Assembly: GCA_009838515.1 (NCBI GenBank)
Contig: VXRL01000099.1
Coordinates: forward strand, 556 to 48,669
Direction: 5' to 3'
Length of the DNA: 48,114 bases
Origin: Terriglobia bacterium
GTDB taxonomy: Bacteria > Acidobacteriota > Terriglobia > Bryobacterales > UBA6623
Shown here one piece after another: positions 16,575-25,389 of the stretch. Positions within the stretch are counted from its first letter, which is position 1; each line of letters opens with the position of its first letter. Under the pieces are notes generated by a model. The model was not told where the DNA came from. It worked only from the letters and a program-made list of their open reading frames with translations, and ran no database searches. The translations under genes were made by a program, and so were the position numbers.

Positions 16575-19500
16575 TCACATCGGGCGGGTCGGAACCCGAG
16601 GCCGCCTGGCTGCCGCCACGGGTGCCGCCGCGAGGAGCCGTTCTTCGAGGATCTGGTCCGCCCGCGCGAGGAAGTCGTCCTTCGAGATCGTCGCGGAGTC
16701 AACGTCGGCCAAGATTTCACGCTGTGCCGCGTATTCGGCGTTCTGGATGCCGATCTTGCTCTGTAGCAGCCGCCACGCCTTGCGGCGCTCGATGCAGAAG
16801 AGCACCAACTGCCGCGAGATCTTCATCAGCACCGGCTTGTCCCCCTTGGCCGGCAGGGTCTTGATATACACCCCGAAGTCAGGCACGAAGGCACGGTGGT
16901 CCTTGTTCAGGTGATTCCGCTGCACGACATCGTCCTGGGTGAGCCGCACGAGCATGTTCTCCAACGGAATCATCCGCTCGGCATCTTCCTCCCGGATCTT
17001 CTTCAGGTGGTTACGGAACCGCGCTTCGGTCGCGCACCAGTGCGCCACGGTGTAGCGGTACGTCTCGCCGGTCGCCCGGAACTTGGTCTTGTACCAGTCC
17101 CCCTGCATGTTGGGGTTGCCCTTCAGGTCGAGCGCCTCTTTGTAGCTCTCGCCCAGCTGGGGATTGAAGACGAACTCCGGGGCCCCCCGGGAATCGCGCA
17201 CCCGCTGCGCCTGGTCGAGCGCCATGTCGTCGCCTACTCCGTGCTCCGGCTGGCACGTGGTGAAGCACTGCAGGAACGCCGTCCCGCGGTACTCCAGCGA
17301 GTCTAGGATGGACCGGAACAGCTTGGGAGCGTTGGCGATCGATACCTGCGCGACGAATGGCGACCCGTGGCCCGCGAGGAATGTCTCGGCCACGGTCTTC
17401 TTCTCAACGCACTTGCCTTGGCTTGCCGCGCCGAAAGAGTTCATGTCGCCGCCGCCGAGCATCGGGGTAGAGTCCGAGTTCTGCCCGCCGGTGTTCGAGT
17501 ACACCTGGGTGTCGAGCATCAGCGCCTTGACGTTCGGGCGGTTCTGCAGGACCATCTTCGATACGTTCTGATAGCCGATGTCGCCCATGCCGCCGTCGCC
17601 GCCGACGATCCAGACCTTAGGCATCTCGTTCATCTCCTCGGCTGTCATGAGGTTGTCCGAGAAATGGGTGAAGTCGTAGTAGCGCTGCTCGTCGATGACG
17701 TCGTCCTGCTCGAGGATCGAAGTCGCGAGCCGCTCCGGAATCACCGACCGCCTCGCGTGGTCCATGATGAAGCTCTCGCCGATCAGCCAGCCGATCGTCG
17801 CGCCGTCCTGGAAGAGCGAGTTCATCCAAGGGTACGGGTGCGGGTTGTTGGGCGGCGTCGATCCGTAGACCGTGTTGCAGCCCGTATGCGCCGCCATCGC
17901 CATGACGGACTGGCCGTTCGGGAGCCGGCCGTCGAGCGCCTGCAGCTGCTGGTGATTGAACGCCTCCTGCCGCATGACCGCAGTGATGGCATCGATCATC
18001 TCTTCGTTGGCGATCGCACCGTGGGATTCCAACCGCTCGGTCGTATCCGCATCGGTGTCTCCGCCGAGTCCCATGAGCGTATGCGCCACAGTGCGAACTA
18101 GCAGCGCATGCTGCTTCGGGTCATGGGCCGCGAGCCATTCAAGGCGTGCCGGGCCGTCGGTTTCGAGCGCGGTCGCCTTGCGGCGCAGCCGGTCCGCCTT
18201 GGCGTGGAAGATCGGCCTGAGGTACGCCTCAGTGACTCCCGCGATCGCCCTGAGGACGCTCTTCTCGCCGCAGCCGGCGCATGCGCCGTCACCTGATACG
18301 AGTGCGTCGTAGTTTCGTCGCACCATCATCAGGTTGCGCAGCGTGGCTGTCTTGGAATCCGTCGGGTTCGCGTTGTTGTAGAGGCCGAGGAACTTCTGCG
18401 ACGTGTCTGGCAGCAGGTCGAGGAATGCCGTGCCAGTCTCATGGTCGGCATTGACTTCCTCGGTCTCTTGGACCATCTTCAGCGCCTCGTGATCCCCGCA
18501 CGCCGTTACGCAGGCTGCGCATCCCTTGCAGAGATCGGAGACGAAGATCGAGAAGATCCCGCCGGTGCCCGGATTCTTTCGCTCGGCCGACTTGAAGATC
18601 GCGTTGGTCATCGAATAGGCGAGCGGCTGCTTGTCGATGACTTTGAAGAACTCGTTCTTCGCACTCTCCGAAAAGCCGTTCAGATTGTTCGTGACGTCCC
18701 GGATGATGTCCGGCAGTGGAGTCTTTTCCTTCGCCGCCACCGACTCCTTCATGGCCACGCGGGTGCGGCGCTCCATCTCCGGCACGGCCGCGAGCATCAG
18801 GCCCCGCTCGCCTTCGTCGGTCACGTAGTTGGAGATCGCAGTCCTTAGGACCGTTTCGATGTCCTGCGAGCAGTTGGGGAGCGCCGTGTCGGGGCAGACC
18901 GAGATGCACTCCATGCACTGCGTGCAGTTTTCCGGGATGAACAGCGGCGTTTCGCGTCGCGCGACGTACTTCGAAGCCGTGTCGCCGCTGCCGGCGGCCA
19001 TTATGCTCATCGCGGCGAGCGGCGATGCCGGCTGGTCGTATCCGTAGTCTGACCGGAACTCGTCGTCGAAGCTGGAGACCTGGGTCACCGGCGTCCGCTC
19101 TTCCTGTCCTTCGGGAATCGCGTGCGAGCGGCATGTCGCGCATCCGTTGCCGCCCCCGTTGGCCTGCTGCGTCAGCACGGGCAGGATCGGCAGTCCGCGA
19201 AGGCTCGACCGGTCGGCGGCGTCGAGCTCGCCGACAGGGATCTCGCGCACGCGGCTGAAGCCTTGGGTCATGACCTGCATGTTCGACTGGACGACCGCGT
19301 CGCCGAGCCGACCGAACTTCTTGTTGTACTGCGCGTGGACGACGTCCTCGAACTGCTCGCGGCTGATCTCGAAGTCCTGGAGCAGCGGAGAGACGGAGAA
19401 GAAAGCTCCCAGGAAGGCATTGCCCTGCATGCGAAGCTGCAGGTCCGCGCGGTTGGTCGCGTTCCGGGCGATCTCGAAGCCCGGAAGGGTGAACATGCGG

Positions 19501-21308
19501 ATGTTGTTCTTGATGATCTGCGAGCGCGCCCAGAGCGGGAGCCGCTCCCAAGCGTCGTGGGGCTCTTCCTCGGACTCCCAAATGAATGCCCCGCCTTCCG
19601 ACATGCCCTCGAGCGGGTTGCAGTGGGTGAACGCCTTCGGATCGCAGCAGAGCACGACATCGACGTGACGCAGGTCGCAATTGACGCGGATGCGCTCCGG
19701 CGCGATGACGAGGAAGTAGGACGTGGGCGCCCCCTTCTTCTCGGAGCCGTACTTGGGGTTGGCGCTGACGTGGATGACCTCTTTGGGCCGTCCGTATTCG
19801 TCGACGTCGGCGCTGCGCTCGGTGAGGAAGTCGTTGAAGTCGCCGATGATGGCGCCGAGGTTCTTGCCGGTCGTGATGGCGCCCCAGCCGCCGATGGAGT
19901 GGAAACGCACGGCAATCGCCCCGTCCGGAAGGAGCGAGGGGGTCTCGTCGGCCTTTACCTCGTAGGGGTGCGGCACGCCGAGCACCATGAAGGACTCGCC
20001 GTCAGCCGCCGTCTTGCCGTCGGTCCGCGCGCGCTGGCCCGTGGCGTACTCGTACGCGCCGATGATCTGCTCTGGCCGGAAGTCCCTGGATCCGAGCCCG
20101 TAGATGCCGTTGAACAGCCTCGGGATGCGATCCGGGGTCAGCTCCGGGAAGCCGCTCACGACCGGGTGCCCGTCCAGCTTGAGCGCCTTGTTCAGAGCCG
20201 TGCGCGTGTCGCGCCCCATGGGGTTGTCGCCCGCCATCGGCTCGTCGGTCCGCTCGAGAATGATCGCGTTGCGCTTGCCCGCCAGCGCCTCGACGACGGC
20301 TCGTTCGGGGAACGGACGGAACACGTTGAGGTGAATCGACCCCACCTTGGAGCCGCGGGTCTGCCGTAGGTAGTCGACGGCCGCTTCGCAGTTCTCGGCG
20401 GCGGATCCGAGCGATACGAACACTGTGTCCGCATCGTCGGTCTTGTACTGCGTGACCAGGCTGTAGTGCCGGCCCGTCAGGCGGCCGAATTCTTCGTACG
20501 CCTCCTCGAGGAACGTGAGAATCGGCTCGACGAAGTTGTTGCGCCGAGCCACGACGCCCTGCATGTAGTGCTCTTGGTTCTGCACCGGCCCGAGCAGCAC
20601 GGGATTCGTCAGGTCGATCATCTTGGGCACGCGGCGGCGCGTCGGGCCGAACAGCGTGCGCTGCGATTCGGTCGGACACTCAATGATGTCCTCCGGAGCG
20701 CCGAGGAACTGCCGGAGGAGCTCGGACTCGTGCCGATAGAAGGTCCGCTCAAGGTGCGATGTCAGGAACCCGTCCTGGACGTTCATCCCCGGAGTCAGGC
20801 TGAGCTCGTTCACCTTGCGCAGGATCAGCGCCTGGTCAGCCGCCTGCTGGGCGTCCTTGGCGAACAGGATGGTCCAGCCGACGTCGAGTGCCCCGTAAAC
20901 GTCGTCGTGACCGCAATGCACGTTCAGCGCATGCTTGGTGAGCGCGCGGGCCACCACCTCGACCACCATGGTCGAAGCCTTGCCCGGAGCGTGGTAGTAC
21001 TGCTCGATCCCGTAGACGATGCCCTGGCCAGAGGTGAAGTTGACGACGCGCCGCCCGCACACCGAATAGGCGATGGCGCCGCCTTGGGCGGCGTGCTCGC
21101 CCTCGGCTTCGACAGCCAGCGTGCTCCGGCCGAACACGTTCAGCCGGCCCTCTGCGAACGATTGCTGGTACAGCTCGCCACCTTCCGTCGACGGGGTGAT
21201 CGGATAGAAGATCCCCGCGTCAGCAATACGAGCTTCCGTGTGGTACGAAACCAGCTGGTTGCCGTTTGCCGTGATGCGTTCGCCTGGATATTTCGGGAGT
21301 TCGCTCAT
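16575..21308 (-). CDS. Pyruvate:ferredoxin (flavodoxin) oxidoreductase, unusually long single chain
   Basis: 1577 aa from the ATG at 21308, which has GGAGAA 6 bp upstream; a TTG two codons earlier is less likely. The enzyme converts pyruvate and CoA to acetyl-CoA and CO2 and passes two electrons to ferredoxin or flavodoxin. Order: N-terminal pyrimidine-binding domain (NGNQLVSYHTEARIADAG, TPSTEGGELYQQ), domain II, a gamma-type domain (FHSIGGWGAITTGKNLG), then two [4Fe-4S] motifs, CTQCMECISVCP near residue 790 and CKGCAACVTACG near 925, and the TPP-binding half with GDGACAGCGE near 1003 and GGDGGMGDIGYQN near 1230. Typical NifJ-type chains are about 1170-1200 aa; the extra length sits between the two cluster motifs (about 130 residues apart) and as insertions in the TPP domain. 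An extra CATC pair lies before the first cluster. No regulator or ferredoxin gene is adjacent. Confidence 0.9.
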   Translation of the reverse strand: MSELPKYPGERITANGNQLVSYHTEARIADAGIFYPITPSTEGGELYQQSFAEGRLNVFGRSTLAVEAEGEHAAQGGAIAYSVCGRRVVNFTSGQGIVYGIEQYYHAPGKASTMVVEVVARALTKHALNVHCGHDDVYGALDVGWTILFAKDAQQAADQALILRKVNELSLTPGMNVQDGFLTSHLERTFYRHESELLRQFLGAPEDIIECPTESQRTLFGPTRRRVPKMIDLTNPVLLGPVQNQEHYMQGVVARRNNFVEPILTFLEEAYEEFGRLTGRHYSLVTQYKTDDADTVFVSLGSAAENCEAAVDYLRQTRGSKVGSIHLNVFRPFPERAVVEALAGKRNAIILERTDEPMAGDNPMGRDTRTALNKALKLDGHPVVSGFPELTPDRIPRLFNGIYGLGSRDFRPEQIIGAYEYATGQRARTDGKTAADGESFMVLGVPHPYEVKADETPSLLPDGAIAVRFHSIGGWGAITTGKNLGAIIGDFNDFLTERSADVDEYGRPKEVIHVSANPKYGSEKKGAPTSYFLVIAPERIRVNCDLRHVDVVLCCDPKAFTHCNPLEGMSEGGAFIWESEEEPHDAWERLPLWARSQIIKNNIRMFTLPGFEIARNATNRADLQLRMQGNAFLGAFFSVSPLLQDFEISREQFEDVVHAQYNKKFGRLGDAVVQSNMQVMTQGFSRVREIPVGELDAADRSSLRGLPILPVLTQQANGGGNGCATCRSHAIPEGQEERTPVTQVSSFDDEFRSDYGYDQPASPLAAMSIMAAGSGDTASKYVARRETPLFIPENCTQCMECISVCPDTALPNCSQDIETVLRTAISNYVTDEGERGLMLAAVPEMERRTRVAMKESVAAKEKTPLPDIIRDVTNNLNGFSESAKNEFFKVIDKQPLAYSMTNAIFKSAERKNPGTGGIFSIFVSDLCKGCAACVTACGDHEALKMVQETEEVNADHETGTAFLDLLPDTSQKFLGLYNNANPTDSKTATLRNLMMVRRNYDALVSGDGACAGCGEKSVLRAIAGVTEAYLRPIFHAKADRLRRKATALETDGPARLEWLAAHDPKQHALLVRTVAHTLMGLGGDTDADTTERLESHGAIANEEMIDAITAVMRQEAFNHQQLQALDGRLPNGQSVMAMAAHTGCNTVYGSTPPNNPHPYPWMNSLFQDGATIGWLIGESFIMDHARRSVIPERLATSILEQDDVIDEQRYYDFTHFSDNLMTAEEMNEMPKVWIVGGDGGMGDIGYQNVSKMVLQNRPNVKALMLDTQVYSNTGGQNSDSTPMLGGGDMNSFGAASQGKCVEKKTVAETFLAGHGSPFVAQVSIANAPKLFRSILDSLEYRGTAFLQCFTTCQPEHGVGDDMALDQAQRVRDSRGAPEFVFNPQLGESYKEALDLKGNPNMQGDWYKTKFRATGETYRYTVAHWCATEARFRNHLKKIREEDAERMIPLENMLVRLTQDDVVQRNHLNKDHRAFVPDFGVYIKTLPAKGDKPVLMKISRQLVLFCIERRKAWRLLQSKIGIQNAEYAAQREILADVDSATISKDDFLARADQILEERLLAAAPVAAARRPRVPTRPM

Positions 21309-21415
21309 GACCAATTCTCCAAAGACACTCAGGACCCGCGGCTACGGGACGCGGCCGCAAGATCCCAGTTACCGGGGCGAAGGCCCGTCGTCCGGGCAAG
21401 CCCTCACCCACAACT

Positions 21416-21444
21416 ATGATAACCGCACCCGGGCTGGGCGGCAA
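21416..21444 (-). promoter_or_regulatory. Candidate sigma70-type promoter for the POR gene
   Basis: On the minus strand TTGCCG (21439-21444) and TATCAT (21416-21421) are separated by exactly 17 bp: 4 of 6 and 5 of 6 matches to the consensus. It would give a leader of about 100 nt before the ATG at 21308. Found by eye; in high-GC DNA such matches can arise by chance. Confidence 0.4.
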
Positions 21445-21533
21445 TTGCTGCGGGGAAGGGAGGGCTAGGCGCTGCCCTGCGGGCGCGCTGCTCGGTCCTT
21501 CCCCGAATGACCGAGAATAGAGGCCGCAGGATC

Positions 21534-23021
21534 ATGCGAATGCGTCGAATCGCAACCCCTCTGGTGCTTGTCTTGGGAGCTCTCTTCCAACTCCCGCTTG
21601 GCGGAACGGAACCATCGAGACCGAACATTCTCTGGATCATCGTCGATGACATGTCTCCCAACTTCTCCTCCTATGGAGAAACGCTGATCGAGACACCGCA
21701 TGTCGATCGCTTGGCCAAGAGGGGGGTCCGATTCTCGAAGGCGTACGTCACGGCGCCGGTATGCTCGCCCAATCGGTCGGCCTTCATCACCGGCATGTAC
21801 CAGACATCGATCGGCGCCCACCATCACCGCAGCGGCCAAGGGGAACTTAAGATCCACTTGCCTGACGGCGTCCGACCGATCCCCGAACTGTTTCAGGAGG
21901 CCGGCTACTACACGGCGATCACCGGCTGGCCCAGCAGAGATCGGAGCAGCGCCGGCAAGACGCACTACAACTTCGAGTGGGACCAGGCCATGTACGACGG
22001 ACCGGACTGGGGAAAGCGCCAACCCGGCCAGCCCTTCTTCGCGCAAGTTCACCTGCCCGGCGGGAAACATCGCGGACGGACGCTCGAATCTTTCGATCAC
22101 GTCAGCGCTCGCGTGGAGGAGCTGTTGGGAAGCAGGACGGATCCTGCCCGGGTCCAGCTTCCGCCGTATTATCCCGACGACCCGGTGCTTCGAAAAGACT
22201 GGGCCGCGTATCTTGATTCCGTTCGCCTCACGGACAAGTTCCTGGGCGATGTCGTCAAACGGCTCAAGGAAGAAGGCGATTACGAGGACACGGTTGTCCT
22301 CTTCATGACGGACCACGGGATCAGCCACGCCAGGGGAAAGCAGTTCCTCTATGACGAGGGCCTGCACGTTCCGCTAGTCATCGCCGGGCCGACGATCGAA
22401 CCCGGGCAGGTCCGCGACGACTTGGTGGAGCACATCGACATAGCGGCGCTTTCGCTCGGACTGGCCGGAATCGAGATCCCCGACTATATGCAGGCCCGCG
22501 ACATCCTCAGCAAGGACTATCAGCGCCGGACGGCAATCTTCGCCGCTCGCGATCGCTGCGACGAGACCGTGGACCACATACGGGCGCTACGAACCGAGCG
22601 CTACAAGTACATCCGCAACTTCCTGCCCAATCGTCCTCACCTGCAACCCAATCGCTACAAGGATGGGAAGGCGATTCTCAAGACCTTAAGGGGGGCTTAC
22701 GAGGCCGGGACATTGAATGAGACTCAGGAGCTTCTGTTCGCTCCGACCCGGCCGAAAGAGGAACTCTACGAATTGACAAAGGACCCCTTCGAAGTCCGCA
22801 ACCTAGCCGGCGACCCGAAGCACGAGGCTCAACTGGTGAAGCTGAGGAAACGCCTAGACGACTGGATCCAGCGAACGAAGGACCGCGGGCCGGAATCGGA
22901 GGCCATGTACGACAGCAACATGGCCGTCTTTGCCAACTCCCCTAACGCTGATGCCGAACAGGCACGCATCCTGAGCCGCAACATCGCCTTGATGAAGCGG
23001 TGGGCTGCCGAGGGCAAATAG
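21534..23021 (+). CDS. Family S1 sulfatase, N-sulfoglucosamine sulfohydrolase-like
   Basis: 495 aa from the ATG at 21534, preceded by GGCCGCAGG and followed by a signal peptide (MRMRRIATPLVLVLGALFQL); an ATG at 21507 would add nine residues before the basic leader. Intact metal and maturation motifs: VDDM (38-41) and CSPNR (77-81). Instead of the common GKWHLG it has ITGWPSRDRSSAGKTHYNFE, where KTHYNF fits the heparan N-sulfatase (sulfamidase) type group, followed by TDHGISHARGKQFLYDEG and a tail with LYELTKDPFEVRNLAGDP. Probably periplasmic. The actual sulfated sugar is unknown; the group also contains O-sulfatases. Divergent from POR across 225 bp and convergent with the next sulfatase. Confidence 0.92.
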   Translation: MRMRRIATPLVLVLGALFQLPLGGTEPSRPNILWIIVDDMSPNFSSYGETLIETPHVDRLAKRGVRFSKAYVTAPVCSPNRSAFITGMYQTSIGAHHHRSGQGELKIHLPDGVRPIPELFQEAGYYTAITGWPSRDRSSAGKTHYNFEWDQAMYDGPDWGKRQPGQPFFAQVHLPGGKHRGRTLESFDHVSARVEELLGSRTDPARVQLPPYYPDDPVLRKDWAAYLDSVRLTDKFLGDVVKRLKEEGDYEDTVVLFMTDHGISHARGKQFLYDEGLHVPLVIAGPTIEPGQVRDDLVEHIDIAALSLGLAGIEIPDYMQARDILSKDYQRRTAIFAARDRCDETVDHIRALRTERYKYIRNFLPNRPHLQPNRYKDGKAILKTLRGAYEAGTLNETQELLFAPTRPKEELYELTKDPFEVRNLAGDPKHEAQLVKLRKRLDDWIQRTKDRGPESEAMYDSNMAVFANSPNADAEQARILSRNIALMKRWAAEGK

Positions 23022-23118
23022 CTCGCTTCCGTGGCTTCGATTGACCGTGCCAGCTGGTCCGATACTGCCTCGCGGCGTCACCCTCCGACGAGACCCGCGT
23101 TAGCCCGCAGCCTGGATG

Positions 23119-23133
23119 GCGCGGCTACCGCGC
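23119..23133. terminator. GC-rich hairpin between convergent sulfatases
   Basis: GCGCGG-CTA-CCGCGC, a perfect 6-bp stem, touching the stop codon of the minus-strand sulfatase (23135) and about 100 bp after the plus-strand one. No T-tract. It may block read-through between the two genes, or be chance in GC-rich DNA. Confidence 0.3.
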
Positions 23134-23134
23134 G

Positions 23135-24622
23135 TCACTCTGGCCCCGGAAGCAGCGGGACATAGTTCGCGGCGTCGGAGGCGCGATAGTGGTCTGGCAG
23201 CAGTTCGGTGAGCCGGCGGCGCTCGGCGGGCAGATCTTGGAACTGCATCACTTGCTTGCGTGAAGGATTTCGCGGCAGCAGCGCCGCAAGGCGCCGTTTC
23301 GTCTCGGCGTGCTCAGGGGCGTCCGCCAAGTTGTGCCACTCGTTCGGGTCCCCGTCGTGATCGTATAGCTCTTCGCCGTCCGGGTAGCTCGTGTAGCGCC
23401 ACCGCTCGGTGCGGATCGAGTTCCTGTCGGGCCCCATAGAAGTGAGCGCGGGGTGGCCCCACTGAGCCTGCGGGTCTTCTAGCAGGGGACGCAAGCTCTC
23501 GCCGTCGAGTTCCTCGCGTCCGGGCAGTCCGGCCAAATCGCTCAAGGTCGGGTAGATGTCCAGCAGCTCCGCAGTGCGGTCGCAGAGCTCGCCCTTGGCG
23601 TCGACGCCCGGGCCGGCGAAGATGATCGGCACTCGGCAGGCACGTTCCCACAAGGTGAACTTGCGCCAGTGCTTCTTCTCGCCGAACTGCCAGCCGTGGT
23701 CGGTCCACAGGACGATGATGGTGTTGTCGGCGTGAGGCCCCGAGTCCAGCGCCTTCAGAACGCGCCCCACATTGGCATCGGCGAAGTTGATACAGGCCAG
23801 ATAGGCTGCTACGGCTCGCTTCCACTGGCCCGACGAGGTCACGTTGTCGTGGTCCTGCAAGCTGCGCCTCCCGCTCGCGGTGTTGATCGCCGCCGCGGGC
23901 ACGTCGTCGAGGTCGCTCTCGAGATAGCTCGGCAGCAGAGTCTCGGCCTCCGGGAACTTGTCGAAGTACTTCTGGGGCGCGTAGAACGGCAGGTGTGGCC
24001 GATAGAAGCCGCAGGCCATGAAGAAGGGCCTTGCGTGGTCCTTCGAGAGGTATTCCGCGGCCCAATGCGCGAGCTGGGTGTCGGCGGTGTCCTCGTCTTC
24101 GACAGCGAGTCCGCTCCAGTCGAAGTGACCGCTGCTGAACTTATTCACGGGCGAGTTGGGAGCCCGCAGAAAGCCGCGGAAGCTGTTGTAGTACTCCCAC
24201 GACTCGGCCTCGTTTTGGGTGTTATGGAAGGTCTTGCCACCGCCGATCACTTCATAACCGTGCAGCATGAAGTGCTGCGGCAGCGTTACGGCATCGGGCA
24301 TGGCGTCGCGCCAGACGTCGCCGTTGGTGTAGCAGCCCGAGGTCGTCGGGCGGATGCCAGTCATCAGGCTTGCCCGCGAGGGGTTGCAAGCCGGTGCCTG
24401 GCAGTACGCTCGCCGGAACGTGACGCCGCGCTTGGCGAGCGCGTCGATGTTGGGCGTGACCGACTGGGGGTGCCCGCCCAGGACACCGATCCAGTCGTTC
24501 ATGTCGTCGATCGAAATCATGAGGACGTTAGGGCCGTTGGAGCGCGCTGCTTGGCCGCCGGCGCCGCCGGCAGCTAGTGCCCCCAGCCCGGCACTCTTGA
24601 GCAAATCGCGTCGGGAAAGCAT
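23135..24622 (-). CDS. Family S1 sulfatase, iduronate-2-sulfatase-like, with Tat leader
   Basis: 495 aa, ATG at 24622. The leader SRRDLLKSAGLGALAAGGAG (3-22) has a twin-arginine motif, so it is likely exported folded. Metal Asp pair IDDM (38-41), maturation motif CNPSR (79-83), then GGGKTFHNTQNEAESW in the position of the usual GKWH block, CGFYRPHLPFYAPQKYFDKF and WTDHGWQFGEKKHWRKFTLW, all typical of iduronate-2-sulfatase-like S1 enzymes. The tail has LYDHDGDPNEWHNLADAPEH. Export by Tat would fit sulfatases that receive formylglycine in the cytoplasm. The nearest relative in the window is the sulfatase at 32512-33900, which shares the GFYRPH/GLWRPH and KKHW/KDHW blocks, suggesting an old duplication. 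Confidence 0.93.
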   Translation of the reverse strand: MLSRRDLLKSAGLGALAAGGAGGQAARSNGPNVLMISIDDMNDWIGVLGGHPQSVTPNIDALAKRGVTFRRAYCQAPACNPSRASLMTGIRPTTSGCYTNGDVWRDAMPDAVTLPQHFMLHGYEVIGGGKTFHNTQNEAESWEYYNSFRGFLRAPNSPVNKFSSGHFDWSGLAVEDEDTADTQLAHWAAEYLSKDHARPFFMACGFYRPHLPFYAPQKYFDKFPEAETLLPSYLESDLDDVPAAAINTASGRRSLQDHDNVTSSGQWKRAVAAYLACINFADANVGRVLKALDSGPHADNTIIVLWTDHGWQFGEKKHWRKFTLWERACRVPIIFAGPGVDAKGELCDRTAELLDIYPTLSDLAGLPGREELDGESLRPLLEDPQAQWGHPALTSMGPDRNSIRTERWRYTSYPDGEELYDHDGDPNEWHNLADAPEHAETKRRLAALLPRNPSRKQVMQFQDLPAERRRLTELLPDHYRASDAANYVPLLPGPE

Positions 24623-24737
24623 GTCCTCGGAATGATACCGCCATAACGAAGCAGTCGAGACTGCCGCTAGAGAATCCCGCTCGGTCTTGGCTCTAGGTAT
24701 AGGAAGCCGGCTGCCGAGATTCCAGTACCATTAGCGT

Positions 24738-25229
24738 GTGTCTGCCACCGAGCGCAAGCTCCCGCAAGACCGACTAGCGGAGGAGCTGCCTAGAGGGTCA
24801 CGAGACCCGGCGTCCCCGTGGCATGTCGCCGACTACGTCGACGCCATTCTCACGGCACGGGATCCGGCGGAACGCTTCCGAATGCTGATCTCCGACCTGG
24901 CTCGTCGTTTCCACGAGTCCCCGTTCGAGATCCAGAAACGTGCGCTCCGCGATCCTCCTCCCTTGACCGGCACCAAATGGGACTGCCTGCTCGCAGCCGT
25001 CGCTGAACACATCGCGATAACCCACGATCATCCTGTCCCCGATTGGTGCGACGATCCGCAACGGTCGCTGAAGATCTATTGGTTCCCACTGGAAGACTAC
25101 CTCGACGGTTTTCCCGGCCACCTCTATCGCGATACTCCTGGTGCATTTCTGCGACACGGAATCATCATCGGCAACAAGGAATTCGGCCCGCGTGAGGGAG
25201 AGCGAGACTATGGGGCCCTTATCGGCTAG
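24738..25229 (+). CDS. Probable partner protein of a DUF6036-type toxin-antitoxin pair
   Basis: 163 aa with a GTG start at 24738. The pattern WHVADYVDAILTARDP, a short helical middle, LTGTKWDCLLAAVAEHIA, then PDWCDDPQRSLKIYWFPLED and DTPGAFLRHGIIIGNKEF resembles small proteins commonly encoded immediately upstream of DUF6036 nucleotidyltransferases. The Trp-rich stretch and the F-x-RHGI-x-I end are the strongest likeness; this is recognition from memory. No HTH is clear. Its 3' end overlaps the next reading frame by 20 bp, as in coupled toxin-antitoxin genes. If the downstream partner is truncated (see 25210), this gene may be an orphan. Confidence 0.6.
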   Translation: MSATERKLPQDRLAEELPRGSRDPASPWHVADYVDAILTARDPAERFRMLISDLARRFHESPFEIQKRALRDPPPLTGTKWDCLLAAVAEHIAITHDHPVPDWCDDPQRSLKIYWFPLEDYLDGFPGHLYRDTPGAFLRHGIIIGNKEFGPREGERDYGALIG

Positions 25230-25389
25230 TGACTTGCGAGACGCCTTTCAGCAGCTGTCTGAGGTGCCCGCTCGCTACAAGGTAACGGCTGACGTCTACG
25301 TCGTCGGAGGTGCTGCGATGGCACTCGGCCTCGACTCCCAGCGGCTAACCCAAGACTTAGATGTTTTCATTCCCACGGGGCACGCCTGA
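25210..25389 (+). pseudogene. Truncated DUF6036-type nucleotidyltransferase
   Basis: Only 59 codons remain. ATG at 25210, inside the end of the previous gene. YVVGGAAMAL and then TQDLDVFI correspond to the GG-x-A and D-x-D catalytic region that begins DUF6036/AbiEii-like nucleotidyltransferases, which are normally about 150-200 aa. The frame stops right after the D-x-D (TGA at 25387-25389), and that stop overlaps the ATG of the GMC oxidoreductase. The lost C-terminal part and the abrupt junction point to a deletion or replacement that joined a toxin-antitoxin operon to the GMC gene. Confidence 0.65.

Noticed and set aside
19122..20369. 415-codon plus-strand frame inside POR
   Set aside because: Antisense to a region with clear POR motifs; no recognisable domain.
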